Assembly: GCA_002422545.1 (NCBI GenBank)
Contig: DIWF01000034.1
Location: 23,300 to 87,299 of the forward strand
Direction: 5' to 3'
From: Firmicutes bacterium UBA6113
GTDB lineage: Bacteria > Bacillota > Clostridia > Tissierellales > Sedimentibacteraceae
Length of the DNA: 64,000 nt
Under the pieces are notes generated by a model that saw only the letters and a list, made by a program, of their open reading frames with translations, was not told the origin of the DNA and searched no databases. The stretch's first letter is position 1; each line of letters begins with the position of its first letter. A program made the translations under genes and the position numbers. Positions 8,482 to 16,563 of this stretch are shown here, one piece after another.

Positions 8482-9171
8482 ATGAACATAAATTTATTTA
8501 TGACGGCAATAACTCCAGGCATTGCGCTTGGTTTGTTTTTCTATTTATTTGACAGACATGACAGAGAGCCCATAAGAATTCTTTTAAAAGTCTTTATTAT
8601 GGGGATAATTTCTGTAATTCCAACAATTTTTATGGAAAACATACTGACTTTTTTCAACGTATTTCCGGGAATAATCGGTATAGGGTACACGGCTTTCATA
8701 GTAGCCGGACTCACGGAGGAATACATGAAAAGGCAGGTTGTTTTAAAAAATGTGTACTTTAACCCGGTGTTTGATGAGAAGCTGGATGGAATAGTATACT
8801 GCGTAATTTCTGCCCTCGGTTTTGCAACTATAGAAAATGTAATGTATGTTGTGTTCAGATTTTCAGATGTTGAATCCATAGGATTTTACAGGGCAATAGT
8901 GTCGGTTCCTGCACACATGCTTTTTGCAGTTACAATGGGTTATTATTTGTCCATGGCTAAATTTGCTCTATCAGAAGAAGAAAGCCAGTTTTATTTTAAA
9001 AAATCACTGACTGTTCCAGCAGTTCTCCACGGGATTTTTGACTTCATACTCATGTCTCAGATAGATATTCTGATGGTTTTATTCGTTCCATTTGTAATTT
9101 ATCTTTGGTTGAACAATCTTAAAAAATTAAACGTGTATTACGTCGATTCCAAAAAAAGAAATGGGTTATAA
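8482..9171 (+). CDS. PrsW-family intramembrane metalloprotease (M82)
   Basis: A 229-residue multi-span membrane protein. It starts with the PrsW-type ITPGIALGLFFYLFDRHDREP, has the glutamate pair GLTEEYMKR (about 75-83), the loop KLDGIVYCVISALGFATIENV and later histidines in PAHMLFAVTMGY (about 152-163) and LHGIFDF (about 182-188), which together fit the metal-site pattern of PrsW and CAAX-protease relatives. In Bacillus, PrsW cleaves an anti-sigma factor in response to antimicrobial peptides; the substrate here is unknown because no sigma or anti-sigma gene is adjacent. GGAGAGG lies before the ATG. It ends in a terminator at 9197. Confidence 0.8.
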   Translation: MNINLFMTAITPGIALGLFFYLFDRHDREPIRILLKVFIMGIISVIPTIFMENILTFFNVFPGIIGIGYTAFIVAGLTEEYMKRQVVLKNVYFNPVFDEKLDGIVYCVISALGFATIENVMYVVFRFSDVESIGFYRAIVSVPAHMLFAVTMGYYLSMAKFALSEEESQFYFKKSLTVPAVLHGIFDFILMSQIDILMVLFVPFVIYLWLNNLKKLNVYYVDSKKRNGL

Positions 9172-9196
9172 GGAAAGCTTGATCATGTTATTTATG

Positions 9197-9222
9197 CACA
9201 GGTCGCACCTGTGTTTTTATTT
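9197..9222 (+). terminator. Terminator after the PrsW-like gene
   Basis: Stem CACAGGT (9197-9203) with ACCTGTG (9207-9213), CGC loop, then a T tract. Confidence 0.8.
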
Positions 9223-9306
9223 TGTTAAAAATATATTGTGTTTTTATGGAGATTGTGATAAAATTATTAGTTGTGTTTTTAAGGTATAATAAGAAAGAGG
9301 ATTTAG

Positions 9307-10569
9307 ATGATTAAAATATATAAAGGAAACATTCTTTACACTGAAACATCAGAAAAATTTACAATAGTTAAAAATGGATATATATCTGTTGAAGACGGAA
9401 TAATTGAAAGAGTTTATTCTGAACTCCCTGAAAAATATAAAAATATATTGCCAGAAGTAGATACAAAGGGACTTATTATCCCGGGATTCAACGATGTGCA
9501 TGTTCACGCACCCCAGTGGGTCAACGCAGGGATGGGATTTAGCCTTGAACTTTTACCATGGCTCGATAAATACACATTTTCCGTTGAAGAAAGGTACATG
9601 GATGTTGAATTTGCAAAGTCGTCCTATAGTCTGACAATCGAAGAGATGAAAAAGAACGGCACCACAAGGGCAAGCATGTTTGCAACAAGCCACCTTGAAG
9701 GTACTAAGGTATTGATTGAGCTTCTCAGGAAATCAGGAATGGGAGCGTACGTTGGAAAAGTGAATATGGATAGAAATTCAACAGAAGGCCTCACGGAAGA
9801 TACAGTGACTTCTGCAAATGAAACAGTTGAACTTATTGAGTGGATGAACAGTACAAAAGGAAATGATAATGTGGATTATATTGTTACACCCAGATATGTT
9901 CCGTGTACAACTGCAGAACTGATGAAAAAATTATCTGAAATAGTAAATAAATATAATCTTCCTGTTCAATCACATCTTGATGAGAACAAGGATGAAATAA
10001 AGTGGGTGAAAGAACTTCATCCTGAATGCAGGGATTTTACAAGTGTTTATTATGATTACTTCCTGTTGCCAAAGGGGCAGACAGTAATGGCTCACTGCAT
10101 CCACTGTTCAGATGATGAGCTAATGATGCTTAAGGAACGTGAAGTGATGATAGCACACTGTCCTCAGTCAAATGCAAATTTGTCAAGCGGTATGATGCCT
10201 CTTAGAAAATATATGGATGCGGGACTTAGGATTGGACTTGGCTCTGATGTGGGAGGAGCTCATTCCCTCGACATGAGAGAACACATAGTTGAAACAATTA
10301 AGACATCAAAGCTTTACTGGACTGTTTTTCCAGAATATAAGCCCGTAAGCTTTTCTGAAGCCTTTTATCTTGCCACTAAGGGAGGAGGCTCCTTCTTCGG
10401 CAAGGTAGGCTCCTTTGAGAAGGGTTACCAGTTTGATGCCCTTGTAATTGACGATGAAAAACTGATAAATGAAATTCCTCACGACCTTGAAGAAAGACTT
10501 GAAAGATTTGTTTATGTGGGATCACATGAAAACATTGTAAAAAAATATGTGGCAGGAAAATTGATATAA
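9307..10569 (+). CDS. guaD: Guanine deaminase
   Basis: Zinc amidohydrolase that turns guanine into xanthine plus ammonia, 420 aa, the usual size. The metal-binding HVHAPQ motif is at about 73-78, with the guanine deaminase-specific segment GMGFSLELLPWLDKYTF just after; further metal ligands lie in QSHLDENKDE (about 223), MAHCIHCSDDE (about 263) and the GLGSDVGG Asp (about 312). The start has GAGGATT upstream. It sits directly ahead of the selenium/molybdenum hydroxylase maturation genes, and the xanthine it makes is the expected substrate of the hydroxylase encoded at 23.5-27 kb. It ends in its own terminator. Confidence 0.93.
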   Translation: MIKIYKGNILYTETSEKFTIVKNGYISVEDGIIERVYSELPEKYKNILPEVDTKGLIIPGFNDVHVHAPQWVNAGMGFSLELLPWLDKYTFSVEERYMDVEFAKSSYSLTIEEMKKNGTTRASMFATSHLEGTKVLIELLRKSGMGAYVGKVNMDRNSTEGLTEDTVTSANETVELIEWMNSTKGNDNVDYIVTPRYVPCTTAELMKKLSEIVNKYNLPVQSHLDENKDEIKWVKELHPECRDFTSVYYDYFLLPKGQTVMAHCIHCSDDELMMLKEREVMIAHCPQSNANLSSGMMPLRKYMDAGLRIGLGSDVGGAHSLDMREHIVETIKTSKLYWTVFPEYKPVSFSEAFYLATKGGGSFFGKVGSFEKGYQFDALVIDDEKLINEIPHDLEERLERFVYVGSHENIVKKYVAGKLI

Positions 10570-10573
10570 AAAG

Positions 10574-10598
10574 GAGCAATGTATTGCATTGCTCTTTT
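10574..10598 (+). terminator. Terminator after guaD
   Basis: Perfect stem GAGCAATG (10574-10581) with CATTGCTC (10587-10594), followed by TTTT. Confidence 0.8.
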
Positions 10599-10615
10599 GT
10601 TTTATATGAGAAAAG

Positions 10616-10676
10616 CATGACTGCAGCTGGAGAAAGTTGAAACCATATGGCTGAAAATCAGCGGAAAAGCCGCATA
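10616..10676 (+). other. Short G+C-richer intergenic segment with nested hairpins
   Basis: Between the guaD terminator and yqeC there is a segment richer in G and C than its surroundings, with overlapping short hairpins: GCTGA-AAA-TCAGC and GCGG-AAAAG-CCGC, the latter ending near 10672. It could be the 5' leader of the yqeC operon. I cannot assign it to a known riboswitch class. Confidence 0.25.
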
Positions 10677-10763
10677 AGTATTATTTTATATTCATTGATA
10701 TTTAAATCGATAAATTGTATAATTAAATAAAACACTGGGATATAAACAATGATATGAGGCTTT

Positions 10764-11498
10764 ATGAAAACTCTAACAGATCTGTTTGATATAAAAAAAG
10801 GTGATGTTGTTTCAATTACAGGCACAGGAGGGAAGACTTCCCTTCTTTTTAAGCTTGGAAATGAACTGAGGAAAAGCTGTAGGGTGCTTATAACCACAAG
10901 CACCAAAATTTTCATGCCTTCAAAAGAAGATTATGATTTCATCTACACCATGGAAGAATACATGAGTGATAAAAAGGAGAATCATGAGGGAGCAACAGTG
11001 ATTTTCGGTGAGTATTGCAGGGAAGATCAAAAACTGATTGGAATCAATGACGAAGATCTTGAAAAGGTAATGGAAGACTTTGATGTTGTGCTCATTGAAG
11101 CTGACGGTTCAAGGAGGATGCCTCTCAAGGCGTGGAAGGACCATGAACCTCCAATACTCAAACAAACAACAAAGACCATAGGTATTTTTCCTGTTGACTT
11201 GATTGGTGAAAAAATAAGTCATGATAAAATATACAATTATGAGGATTTCATCAAGTTTACCGGAGGAATGTCAACAGTTGGGAATGAAACTGTCGGTAGG
11301 ATTTGTTCGGATACAAATGGAATATTTAAAAATTCAAGAGGGAAACTGTACTTGTACATCAACAGGGCAGATGACTGTGAACAGTTGAAGACAGCTCGGG
11401 AGCTGGCAGCATATCTAAAAGAAAATGTTATAGGAAATCCATTTGATTTTAAAATTTGCACTGGTTCATTGAAAGAAGGAGTTTTTTATGAATGTTAG
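10764..11498 (+). CDS. yqeC: Selenium-dependent hydroxylase accessory protein YqeC
   Basis: P-loop protein of 244 aa associated with selenium-dependent molybdenum hydroxylases. The N-terminus has the nucleotide-binding loop VSITGTGGKTSLLFKLG (about 16-32), and LIEADGSRRMPLKAW (about 111-125) is the family's second conserved block. Its exact reaction is not established; the gene co-occurs with yqeB and molybdenum hydroxylases and is thought to act in maturation of the labile selenium or molybdenum cofactor. It overlaps the following gene by 11 nt (ATG of mocA inside its 3' end), which indicates one operon. Its own start lacks a strong RBS (ATGAGGC upstream). Confidence 0.88.
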   Translation: MKTLTDLFDIKKGDVVSITGTGGKTSLLFKLGNELRKSCRVLITTSTKIFMPSKEDYDFIYTMEEYMSDKKENHEGATVIFGEYCREDQKLIGINDEDLEKVMEDFDVVLIEADGSRRMPLKAWKDHEPPILKQTTKTIGIFPVDLIGEKISHDKIYNYEDFIKFTGGMSTVGNETVGRICSDTNGIFKNSRGKLYLYINRADDCEQLKTARELAAYLKENVIGNPFDFKICTGSLKEGVFYEC

Positions 11499-12072
11499 TG
11501 CAATAGTTATGGCGTCAGGTATGTCAAGAAGGATGAATAATGATAAACTCCTGATGAAAATAAAAAGCAGGCAAATTTTTGAATATATACTTGAAACAAT
11601 CATTAAATGTGACTTTTATGATAAAACAGTTGTAGCAAAGGATGGGGAAATACTGCAAAAATCGAATTCTCTAGGGTTTAATGCTGTGAAAAACACTGAG
11701 TATGAGAATGGTCAGAGCTGGTCAATAATCCTTGGCATTGAAAAATCAAAAAAAACTGACGGTTACATGTTTTTTGTGGCAGACCAGCCGCTTGTATCTG
11801 TTGAAACCGTAAATTTCATGCTTGAAAGTTTTGAAAAAAATCCGTATTGTATTATAGTGCCAAGGTGTGGAGATAAAACGAGGAATCCGGTAATTTTTCC
11901 TTATGTGCTAAAGGATGAACTTTTGATGCTTAGTGGAGACAATGGCGGAAAAGCTGTCATAAGTAAAAATAAGGATAAAATAGTCTTTGTAGACATAGAC
12001 AGAGAGCATGAATTTATGGATATTGACACCATGGAAGATTATGAAAATGTCAATAAGAAGGTGGAAAGATGA
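11488..12072 (+). CDS. mocA: Molybdenum cofactor cytidylyltransferase-like protein
   Basis: A 194-residue nucleotidyltransferase of the MobA/MocA type. The N-terminal signature VMASGMSRRMNNDKLLM (about 7-23) is the G-x-S-x-R-M-G-x-x-K phosphate loop (A-S-G in place of A-A-G), and VADQPLV (about 93-99) holds the metal-binding Asp. MocA adds CMP to molybdopterin to make the cytosine dinucleotide cofactor used by xanthine dehydrogenase-family enzymes. An AAGGAG site lies in the end of yqeC; the stop overlaps the start of yqeB (ATGA). Placement between yqeC and yqeB supports the role in molybdenum hydroxylase maturation. Confidence 0.87.
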   Translation: MNVSAIVMASGMSRRMNNDKLLMKIKSRQIFEYILETIIKCDFYDKTVVAKDGEILQKSNSLGFNAVKNTEYENGQSWSIILGIEKSKKTDGYMFFVADQPLVSVETVNFMLESFEKNPYCIIVPRCGDKTRNPVIFPYVLKDELLMLSGDNGGKAVISKNKDKIVFVDIDREHEFMDIDTMEDYENVNKKVER

Positions 12073-12875
12073 AAGCAAATATTGCTCTGGTAAGAGGTGG
12101 AGGAGACATTGCAACAGGGGTTGTACAGAAGCTTCACAGGTCAGGGTTCAGGGTTCTCATACTTGAAATCAAACAACCTACTTCTATAAGAAGATTGGTA
12201 TGCTTTTCAGAAGCAGTCTATACCGGTAAAAAAGTGCTGGAAGATACAACATGCATATTAACTGAAAATGCAGATGAAATTTATAATGCCTGGGATAAGG
12301 ACCAAGTTCCCATAGCTGTTGATCCTGAAGGAGATTATATAAATAGATTGAAACCGGATATTGTAGTTGATTCAATAATAGCTAAAAAAAATACCGGAAT
12401 GAGCATGAATCTTGCTCCTATAACAGTTGCTGTCGGTCCCGGATTTACAGCACGAAAAGATGTTGATGCTGTAATTGAAAGCAACAGGGGACACAATCTT
12501 GGAAGGATTATTTTTGAAGGTGAAGCAGCTCACAACACAATGACTCCCGGAAACATAGGAGGATTCACATGGGAAAGGGTAATTTATTCACCATGCAAAG
12601 GATCATTCAGGACATCCTATAACATCGGGGATTTAGTTAAATGTGGAGAAACTGTAGCTAGAGTTGGCGGTGAGGAAGTAAAGGCAAAAATTGACGGCAT
12701 ACTCAGAGGAATTTTAAGAGATAACACATATGTGACCGAAAATTTCAAGGTTGGAGATGTGGACCCAAGAGTAGATCAGCTTGAAAATTGCTTTACCATT
12801 TCAGATAAGGCAAGAGCCATTGGCGGAGGAGTTTTAGAAGCCGTGATGATTTTAAAGAGAATTAAAGGGATTTGA
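12069..12875 (+). CDS. yqeB: Selenium-dependent molybdenum hydroxylase system protein YqeB (EF2563 family)
   Basis: A 268-residue member of the EF2563/YqeB family, known from genomics as a marker of selenium-dependent molybdenum hydroxylases. It opens with a dinucleotide-binding-like turn (LVRGGGDIATGVVQKLHRSG, about 7-26). The middle has VGPGFTARKDVDAVIE and GHNLGRIIFEGEA; the C-terminal half resembles a biotinyl/lipoyl-like barrel (GDLVKCGETVARVGGEEVKA). It shares an ATGA overlap with mocA and is the last gene of the operon. The biochemical step is not known; a role in inserting sulfur or selenium into the Mo site is an inference. Confidence 0.88.
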   Translation: MKANIALVRGGGDIATGVVQKLHRSGFRVLILEIKQPTSIRRLVCFSEAVYTGKKVLEDTTCILTENADEIYNAWDKDQVPIAVDPEGDYINRLKPDIVVDSIIAKKNTGMSMNLAPITVAVGPGFTARKDVDAVIESNRGHNLGRIIFEGEAAHNTMTPGNIGGFTWERVIYSPCKGSFRTSYNIGDLVKCGETVARVGGEEVKAKIDGILRGILRDNTYVTENFKVGDVDPRVDQLENCFTISDKARAIGGGVLEAVMILKRIKGI

Positions 12876-12965
12876 AGTTTGAAATGGGCTAACAATGATT
12901 TGAACGCAATAAATATCAAGACTTCATTTTTGTTAAAGGAATTTAGACATAGGCACTTTACTTTA

Positions 12966-12994
12966 TTGTTTATTTTGTAATAATATGTTATGAT
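12966..12994 (+). promoter_or_regulatory. Promoter of the RpiR/MurR regulator gene
   Basis: TTGTTT (12966-12971), a 17-nt spacer, and TATGAT (12989-12994). The inverted repeat at 12998-13020 would cover the transcription start. Confidence 0.45.
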
Positions 12995-12997
12995 TAG

Positions 12998-13020
12998 AGT
13001 GTCAAAAAAGTTTTGACGCT
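12998..13020 (+). promoter_or_regulatory. Inverted repeat, probable MurR operator
   Basis: Arms AGTGTCAAAA (12998-13007) and TTTTGACGCT (13011-13020) separated by AAG, one mismatch. It lies right at the predicted start site upstream of the RpiR-family gene. A related half-symmetric site lies inside the promoter at 14026-14054. Confidence 0.55.
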
Positions 13021-13101
13021 ATTTCATATTATATATATTTATGAAGCAAAGCATTTGGCAATTGTATTGCAAGGCTTAAAGTTTTTTAGGAGCGTAATAA
13101 T

Positions 13102-13953
13102 ATGGATACCTTGAATGTTATAGAAAATTTAAAATCTACTTTATCATTAACTGATAAAAAATTAGCGGACTATGTGATAAATAATACTTTGGAAATATGT
13201 GAAATGACTGTTCAACAATTTGCAAGTGTATCTAATACAAGTCCCGCTGCTATAATTCGTTTTTCAAAGAAGCTGGGTTATAGTGGTTTTAAAGAATTTC
13301 AAATTGCAATAGCTAAAAATTTAAGTAAGGATCTAAATCAAGAAAAAGAAATATATGAGCAAATAACTACAAATGATTCTACAGAAAAAATTGTATCAAA
13401 GGTAATAAACGCCCACATAAATGCTGTAAAAAATACAGAATCCATCATTAAACCAGAAATAATAGATGAAGCTGTAGAGGCAATAAATAATGCAGATACA
13501 ATTCATTTGTTTGGTGTTGGAGGCTCTTATGTTGTTGCTTTGGATTTTCAATATAAACTAGTGAGAATAAATATGAAAACCAGCCTACATAGCGATTATC
13601 ATCTACAGCTTGTATCTGCATCTTACATAAATAAAAATGATATAGCAATAGCTATATCCAATAGTGGTAAAACAAAAGAAACATATAACAGCTTAAAACT
13701 GGCAAAAGAAAGAGGAGCTAAAACAATTTCAATTACTCATATCGGCAAAAACCCAATAGCTGATATATCTGATATAAACATAAATACTATACATATAGAA
13801 CAGGGATTTAGAATAGGGGCCATATCATCAAGAATATCACAGTTAACTTTAATTGATATTATTTTCATGAATTTAATTAAGAAAAATTATGATCAAATTC
13901 CAAAACAAATAATAGAAACCGGCAGCATAATTTCCGGTTTAAAACTAAAATAA
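13102..13953 (+). CDS. murR: MurR/RpiR-family transcriptional regulator
   Basis: A 283-residue regulator with an N-terminal RpiR helix-turn-helix (about 1-78; the recognition region is VSNTSPAAIIRFSKKLGYSG, about 43-62) and a C-terminal SIS sugar-phosphate isomerase domain (about 105-270) with FGVGGSY (about 137) and AIAISNSGKTKET (about 180-192), which bind phosphosugars. It lies directly upstream of, and in the same direction as, the MurNAc/GlcNAc operon; MurNAc-6-phosphate is the ligand of E. coli MurR, so that is the expected signal here. An AGGAG site precedes the ATG. Autoregulation is suggested by the inverted repeat at its promoter. It is followed by a terminator. Confidence 0.85.
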   Translation: MDTLNVIENLKSTLSLTDKKLADYVINNTLEICEMTVQQFASVSNTSPAAIIRFSKKLGYSGFKEFQIAIAKNLSKDLNQEKEIYEQITTNDSTEKIVSKVINAHINAVKNTESIIKPEIIDEAVEAINNADTIHLFGVGGSYVVALDFQYKLVRINMKTSLHSDYHLQLVSASYINKNDIAIAISNSGKTKETYNSLKLAKERGAKTISITHIGKNPIADISDININTIHIEQGFRIGAISSRISQLTLIDIIFMNLIKKNYDQIPKQIIETGSIISGLKLK

Positions 13954-13996
13954 GTAAGATTACGACAATTAAGTCTTAATCTTATTTATTTTTTAT
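13952..13996 (+). terminator. Terminator after murR
   Basis: Stem AAGTAAGATTA (13952-13962) with TAATCTTATTT (from 13977), one G-U pair, followed by ATTTTTTATT. It means the downstream operon depends on its own promoter at 14026. Confidence 0.6.
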
Positions 13997-14025
13997 TGCA
14001 AAAAGTTAAATTTATAAATTTATAG

Positions 14026-14054
14026 TTGAAAAAAAGTTTCAGATAAACTATAAT
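14026..14054 (+). promoter_or_regulatory. Promoter of the amino-sugar ABC/mur-nag operon with internal operator-like repeat
   Basis: Consensus-grade vegetative promoter TTGAAA (14026-14031), 17-nt spacer, TATAAT (14049-14054). A short symmetric element, TGAAA-N5-TTTCA (14027-14041), lies across the -35 and spacer and resembles the core of the inverted repeat at 12998-13020 (11 of 15 positions), so the same repressor may bind both. Confidence 0.75.
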
Positions 14055-14096
14055 AAAATTAAAATATTATTTCATTAATTGTTTTAAATTAGTTTA

Positions 14097-14113
14097 GAAA
14101 GCCTCTGGCTTTC
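14097..14113 (+). other. 5'-UTR hairpin before the binding-protein gene
   Basis: Perfect 7-bp hairpin GAAAGCC-TCT-GGCTTTC, followed by A-rich sequence and the GGAGG site. There is no T tract, so it is not a terminator; such leader hairpins can protect the 5' end of an abundant mRNA. Confidence 0.5.
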
Positions 14114-14136
14114 AAAAAAAATATGGAGGAATAGTA

Positions 14137-15510
14137 ATGAAAAAGTTTACAAAGGTATTATCGCTTACTCTTGTAGCTGTAATGTTGTTAGCAGGATGTA
14201 GTGGTGGGGGTAAAGCAGCAGATGGTAACGCATCTAATGATGTTGCACCAAGTGTTCCAGAAGACAAAGAAGTGACTTTAAAAGTTACATTTTTCGAAGC
14301 AGGTTTCGGTAACAAGTGGCAGAACTGGCTTAAAACAGAATTTGAAAAACAATATCCAAATGTAACTGTAGAGTTGGTTGGAGATGCTAACCTTACTGAA
14401 ACTTTAACACCAATGATTGAAAGCGGAGTAGATGCACCGGATGTTTATATGGCAAACGGTAGCATGTGGGAAGAATGGGGACCACAGGGCTTAGTAATGG
14501 ATTTGACAAGCCTTTATGAAGAAAAAGTTCCGGGAACTGATATGACATTGGATGAGTATATAACCGATGTAGCAAAAGACAAGTTTTACTTTGATCTTGG
14601 AAAAGAAAATGGCGGAGTAAAAAAATATTCTGTTCCTTGGTCAGCAGGTCCTATGAGCGTTGTTTACAATGTAAATATGTTTGAAGAACATGGTTGGGAA
14701 TATCCAAAAACTTGGGAAGAGTTCGAAGCTTTATGTGAAGAAATTAAAGCTGCCGGTATTGCACCATTGACTTATCCAGGCAAATTTCCTAACTATACGA
14801 GACCATTTATAAGAGGATGGCAGTTACAAGCAATGGGAGAAGATAAATTCTTTGGAGAATATAAAAACCCAACAAGTGCTGATATCTATGGAGATACTGC
14901 AGTATTAGAATCATTCCAGAACTTTAAGAAATTATTTGACAAAGGATACATAATGAACGGAACTACTGCACTAGACCATACTCAGGTTCAAATGGAATTC
15001 ATTAACAACAAAGTAGCAATGATACTCAATGGTTACTGGCTAGAAAATGAAATGTCTGAAGCTTGGCCAGAAGGTTACAGAATCGCTATGGCTCCTGTTC
15101 CACAGGGAGGAAAAGTGGATAAACCAGTATCATTCATTAATATGCCAGACTACATGGCTATATATAACAATACTGAAGTGCCTGAAGTCGCAAAAGCATT
15201 TGTTTTATTCAGCTTAAGTCCAGAATCATGCGAACAGTTTGCTAAACTGGCAGGAGGATTAAGACCATTTAATTATGAGCTAAGTGATGAAGTAAGTGAA
15301 TTTACACAAACATGCCAGGATGTTATAACAAATGAAAATTATTATCAATATACTGATGCAAGCAGTAACCCATTAATGTTTAAATCATTGGGAAATGCTT
15401 ATCTGACTCAGATTTCCACTGGGGAAATTACACCGGAAAAGGCTGCTGAAGATTTTAAAAATGAAGCTGCTACAGAATATGATAGGGTAAAAACAGATTT
15501 GGGTTTATAA
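14137..15510 (+). CDS. Amino-sugar ABC transporter, substrate-binding lipoprotein
   Basis: Family 1 (MalE/UgpB-like) extracellular solute-binding protein, 457 aa. A lipoprotein signal peptide with lipobox LLAGC (Cys about 21) is followed by a short flexible linker; the mature protein has the two-lobe pattern (KVTFFEAGFG ... VDAPDVYMANG ... VPWSAGPMSVVYNVNMFEE ... WEEFEALCEEIKAAGIAPL). GGAGG lies before the ATG. It is the first gene of a contiguous set with two permeases, an ATPase and MurNAc/GlcNAc catabolic enzymes, so the cargo is probably MurNAc, GlcNAc or a small muropeptide/chitobiose-type sugar. The 5' hairpin and the intercistronic hairpin after it would favour high expression of this subunit. 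Confidence 0.88.
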   Translation: MKKFTKVLSLTLVAVMLLAGCSGGGKAADGNASNDVAPSVPEDKEVTLKVTFFEAGFGNKWQNWLKTEFEKQYPNVTVELVGDANLTETLTPMIESGVDAPDVYMANGSMWEEWGPQGLVMDLTSLYEEKVPGTDMTLDEYITDVAKDKFYFDLGKENGGVKKYSVPWSAGPMSVVYNVNMFEEHGWEYPKTWEEFEALCEEIKAAGIAPLTYPGKFPNYTRPFIRGWQLQAMGEDKFFGEYKNPTSADIYGDTAVLESFQNFKKLFDKGYIMNGTTALDHTQVQMEFINNKVAMILNGYWLENEMSEAWPEGYRIAMAPVPQGGKVDKPVSFINMPDYMAIYNNTEVPEVAKAFVLFSLSPESCEQFAKLAGGLRPFNYELSDEVSEFTQTCQDVITNENYYQYTDASSNPLMFKSLGNAYLTQISTGEITPEKAAEDFKNEAATEYDRVKTDLGL

Positions 15511-15520
15511 TCTGATTATA

Positions 15521-15558
15521 AAGGAACTCCATAATGGAACGCTCATTGGGAGTTCCTT
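15521..15558 (+). other. Intercistronic hairpin after the binding-protein gene
   Basis: Stem AAGGAACTCC (15521-15530) with GGAGTTCCTT (15549-15558), with additional inner pairs. No T tract follows. It is placed where a stabilising or partly attenuating hairpin is common, and would keep the binding protein in excess over the permeases. Confidence 0.6.
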
Positions 15559-15593
15559 GAGTTTAAAACAGCTTCATTAGAGAGGTGATGATT

Positions 15594-16550
15594 TTGAGTG
15601 ACATATCAAAAATCGAAAACAAAAACAAAGATAAAAAAGCAATTGACGTAAAATCACATAAGTTGAACAAATCAAAATTATTTATTATCATAATGCTGGC
15701 ATGGCCTGTTGCTCATTGGCTGGTTTTTACTCTTTTTATGAATTTGCAGACCTTGGTTTATTCATTCCAAAGATTAAACAGATTTACAGGTAAAATGCGT
15801 TTTGCCGGTACAGAAAACTATATGGAATTATTTGAAAAAATAATTAACAACACAGCTTCTTACGGAATAGCATTTAGAAATACATTTTTGTGGCTTGGAT
15901 TGAATGTCTTGGTAATAGTTCCCTTATCATTGGTTGTTGCATATGTGCTGTCTAAAAAAATTCCTTTTCACAGATTTTTTAATGCAGTGCTTTTTATTCC
16001 AAACATCATATCAATAGTTATATTGACCATGGTATGGTCATTTGCCTGGGCTCCAAACCAAGGACTTGTTAATGAGCTTCTTACAAGACTTGGACTGGAA
16101 CATCTTACAAGGGTATGGTTAGGAGATCCTAAAAGTGCTCTCATAAATGTGTTTGTTTATTGCGTATGGGCAGGCATCGGTTTTAACAACCTGATATTAA
16201 GTGGAGCAATTGCAAAAATTCCTAAAGAGATATTGGAATCAGCCGAATTAGACGGAATATCAAACTGGCAAGAATTCATTCACATTGTTATACCAAGTGT
16301 ATGGCCAACAATATGCACAGTTACAATATTAGGAGCAACAGCAGCCTTCAGAGTATTTCTTCATCCTCAATTGTTGACAAACGGTCAATATGGAACTTCA
16401 ACCATTGCACTTAAAGTCGTTGAAGAAGTATTAGCCGGCGGAAGCTATGGTCTTGCCTCAGCTGCGGGGATAACAATGGCGGTTTTAGGCTACATTGCAG
16501 TATCTATTATAAAAAAATTCCTGGACAAAAGAGAAAAGGAATGGAGCTAA
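15594..16550 (+). CDS. Sugar ABC transporter permease 1 (MalF/UgpA type)
   Basis: A 318-residue inner-membrane permease with six predicted transmembrane helices and the EAA coupling loop EILESAELDGISNWQEFIHIVIP (about 212-234, with the conserved E-A/S-A-x-x-D-G core). I chose TTG at 15594: AGAGGTGAT ends 6-7 nt before it, whereas the GTG/ATG at 15585/15588 lie inside that Shine-Dalgarno. The N-terminus carries a Lys/Asn-rich cytoplasmic extension of about 25 residues before the first helix. It pairs with the second permease 14 nt downstream. Confidence 0.85.
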   Translation: MSDISKIENKNKDKKAIDVKSHKLNKSKLFIIIMLAWPVAHWLVFTLFMNLQTLVYSFQRLNRFTGKMRFAGTENYMELFEKIINNTASYGIAFRNTFLWLGLNVLVIVPLSLVVAYVLSKKIPFHRFFNAVLFIPNIISIVILTMVWSFAWAPNQGLVNELLTRLGLEHLTRVWLGDPKSALINVFVYCVWAGIGFNNLILSGAIAKIPKEILESAELDGISNWQEFIHIVIPSVWPTICTVTILGATAAFRVFLHPQLLTNGQYGTSTIALKVVEEVLAGGSYGLASAAGITMAVLGYIAVSIIKKFLDKREKEWS

Positions 16551-16563
16551 AGGAGGTAATAAA

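Noticed and set aside
9285..9290. TATAAT as -10 box of guaD
   Set aside because: It lies too close to the ribosome site (transcription would start within or next to it) and has no good -35 at the right distance; left out as a promoter.
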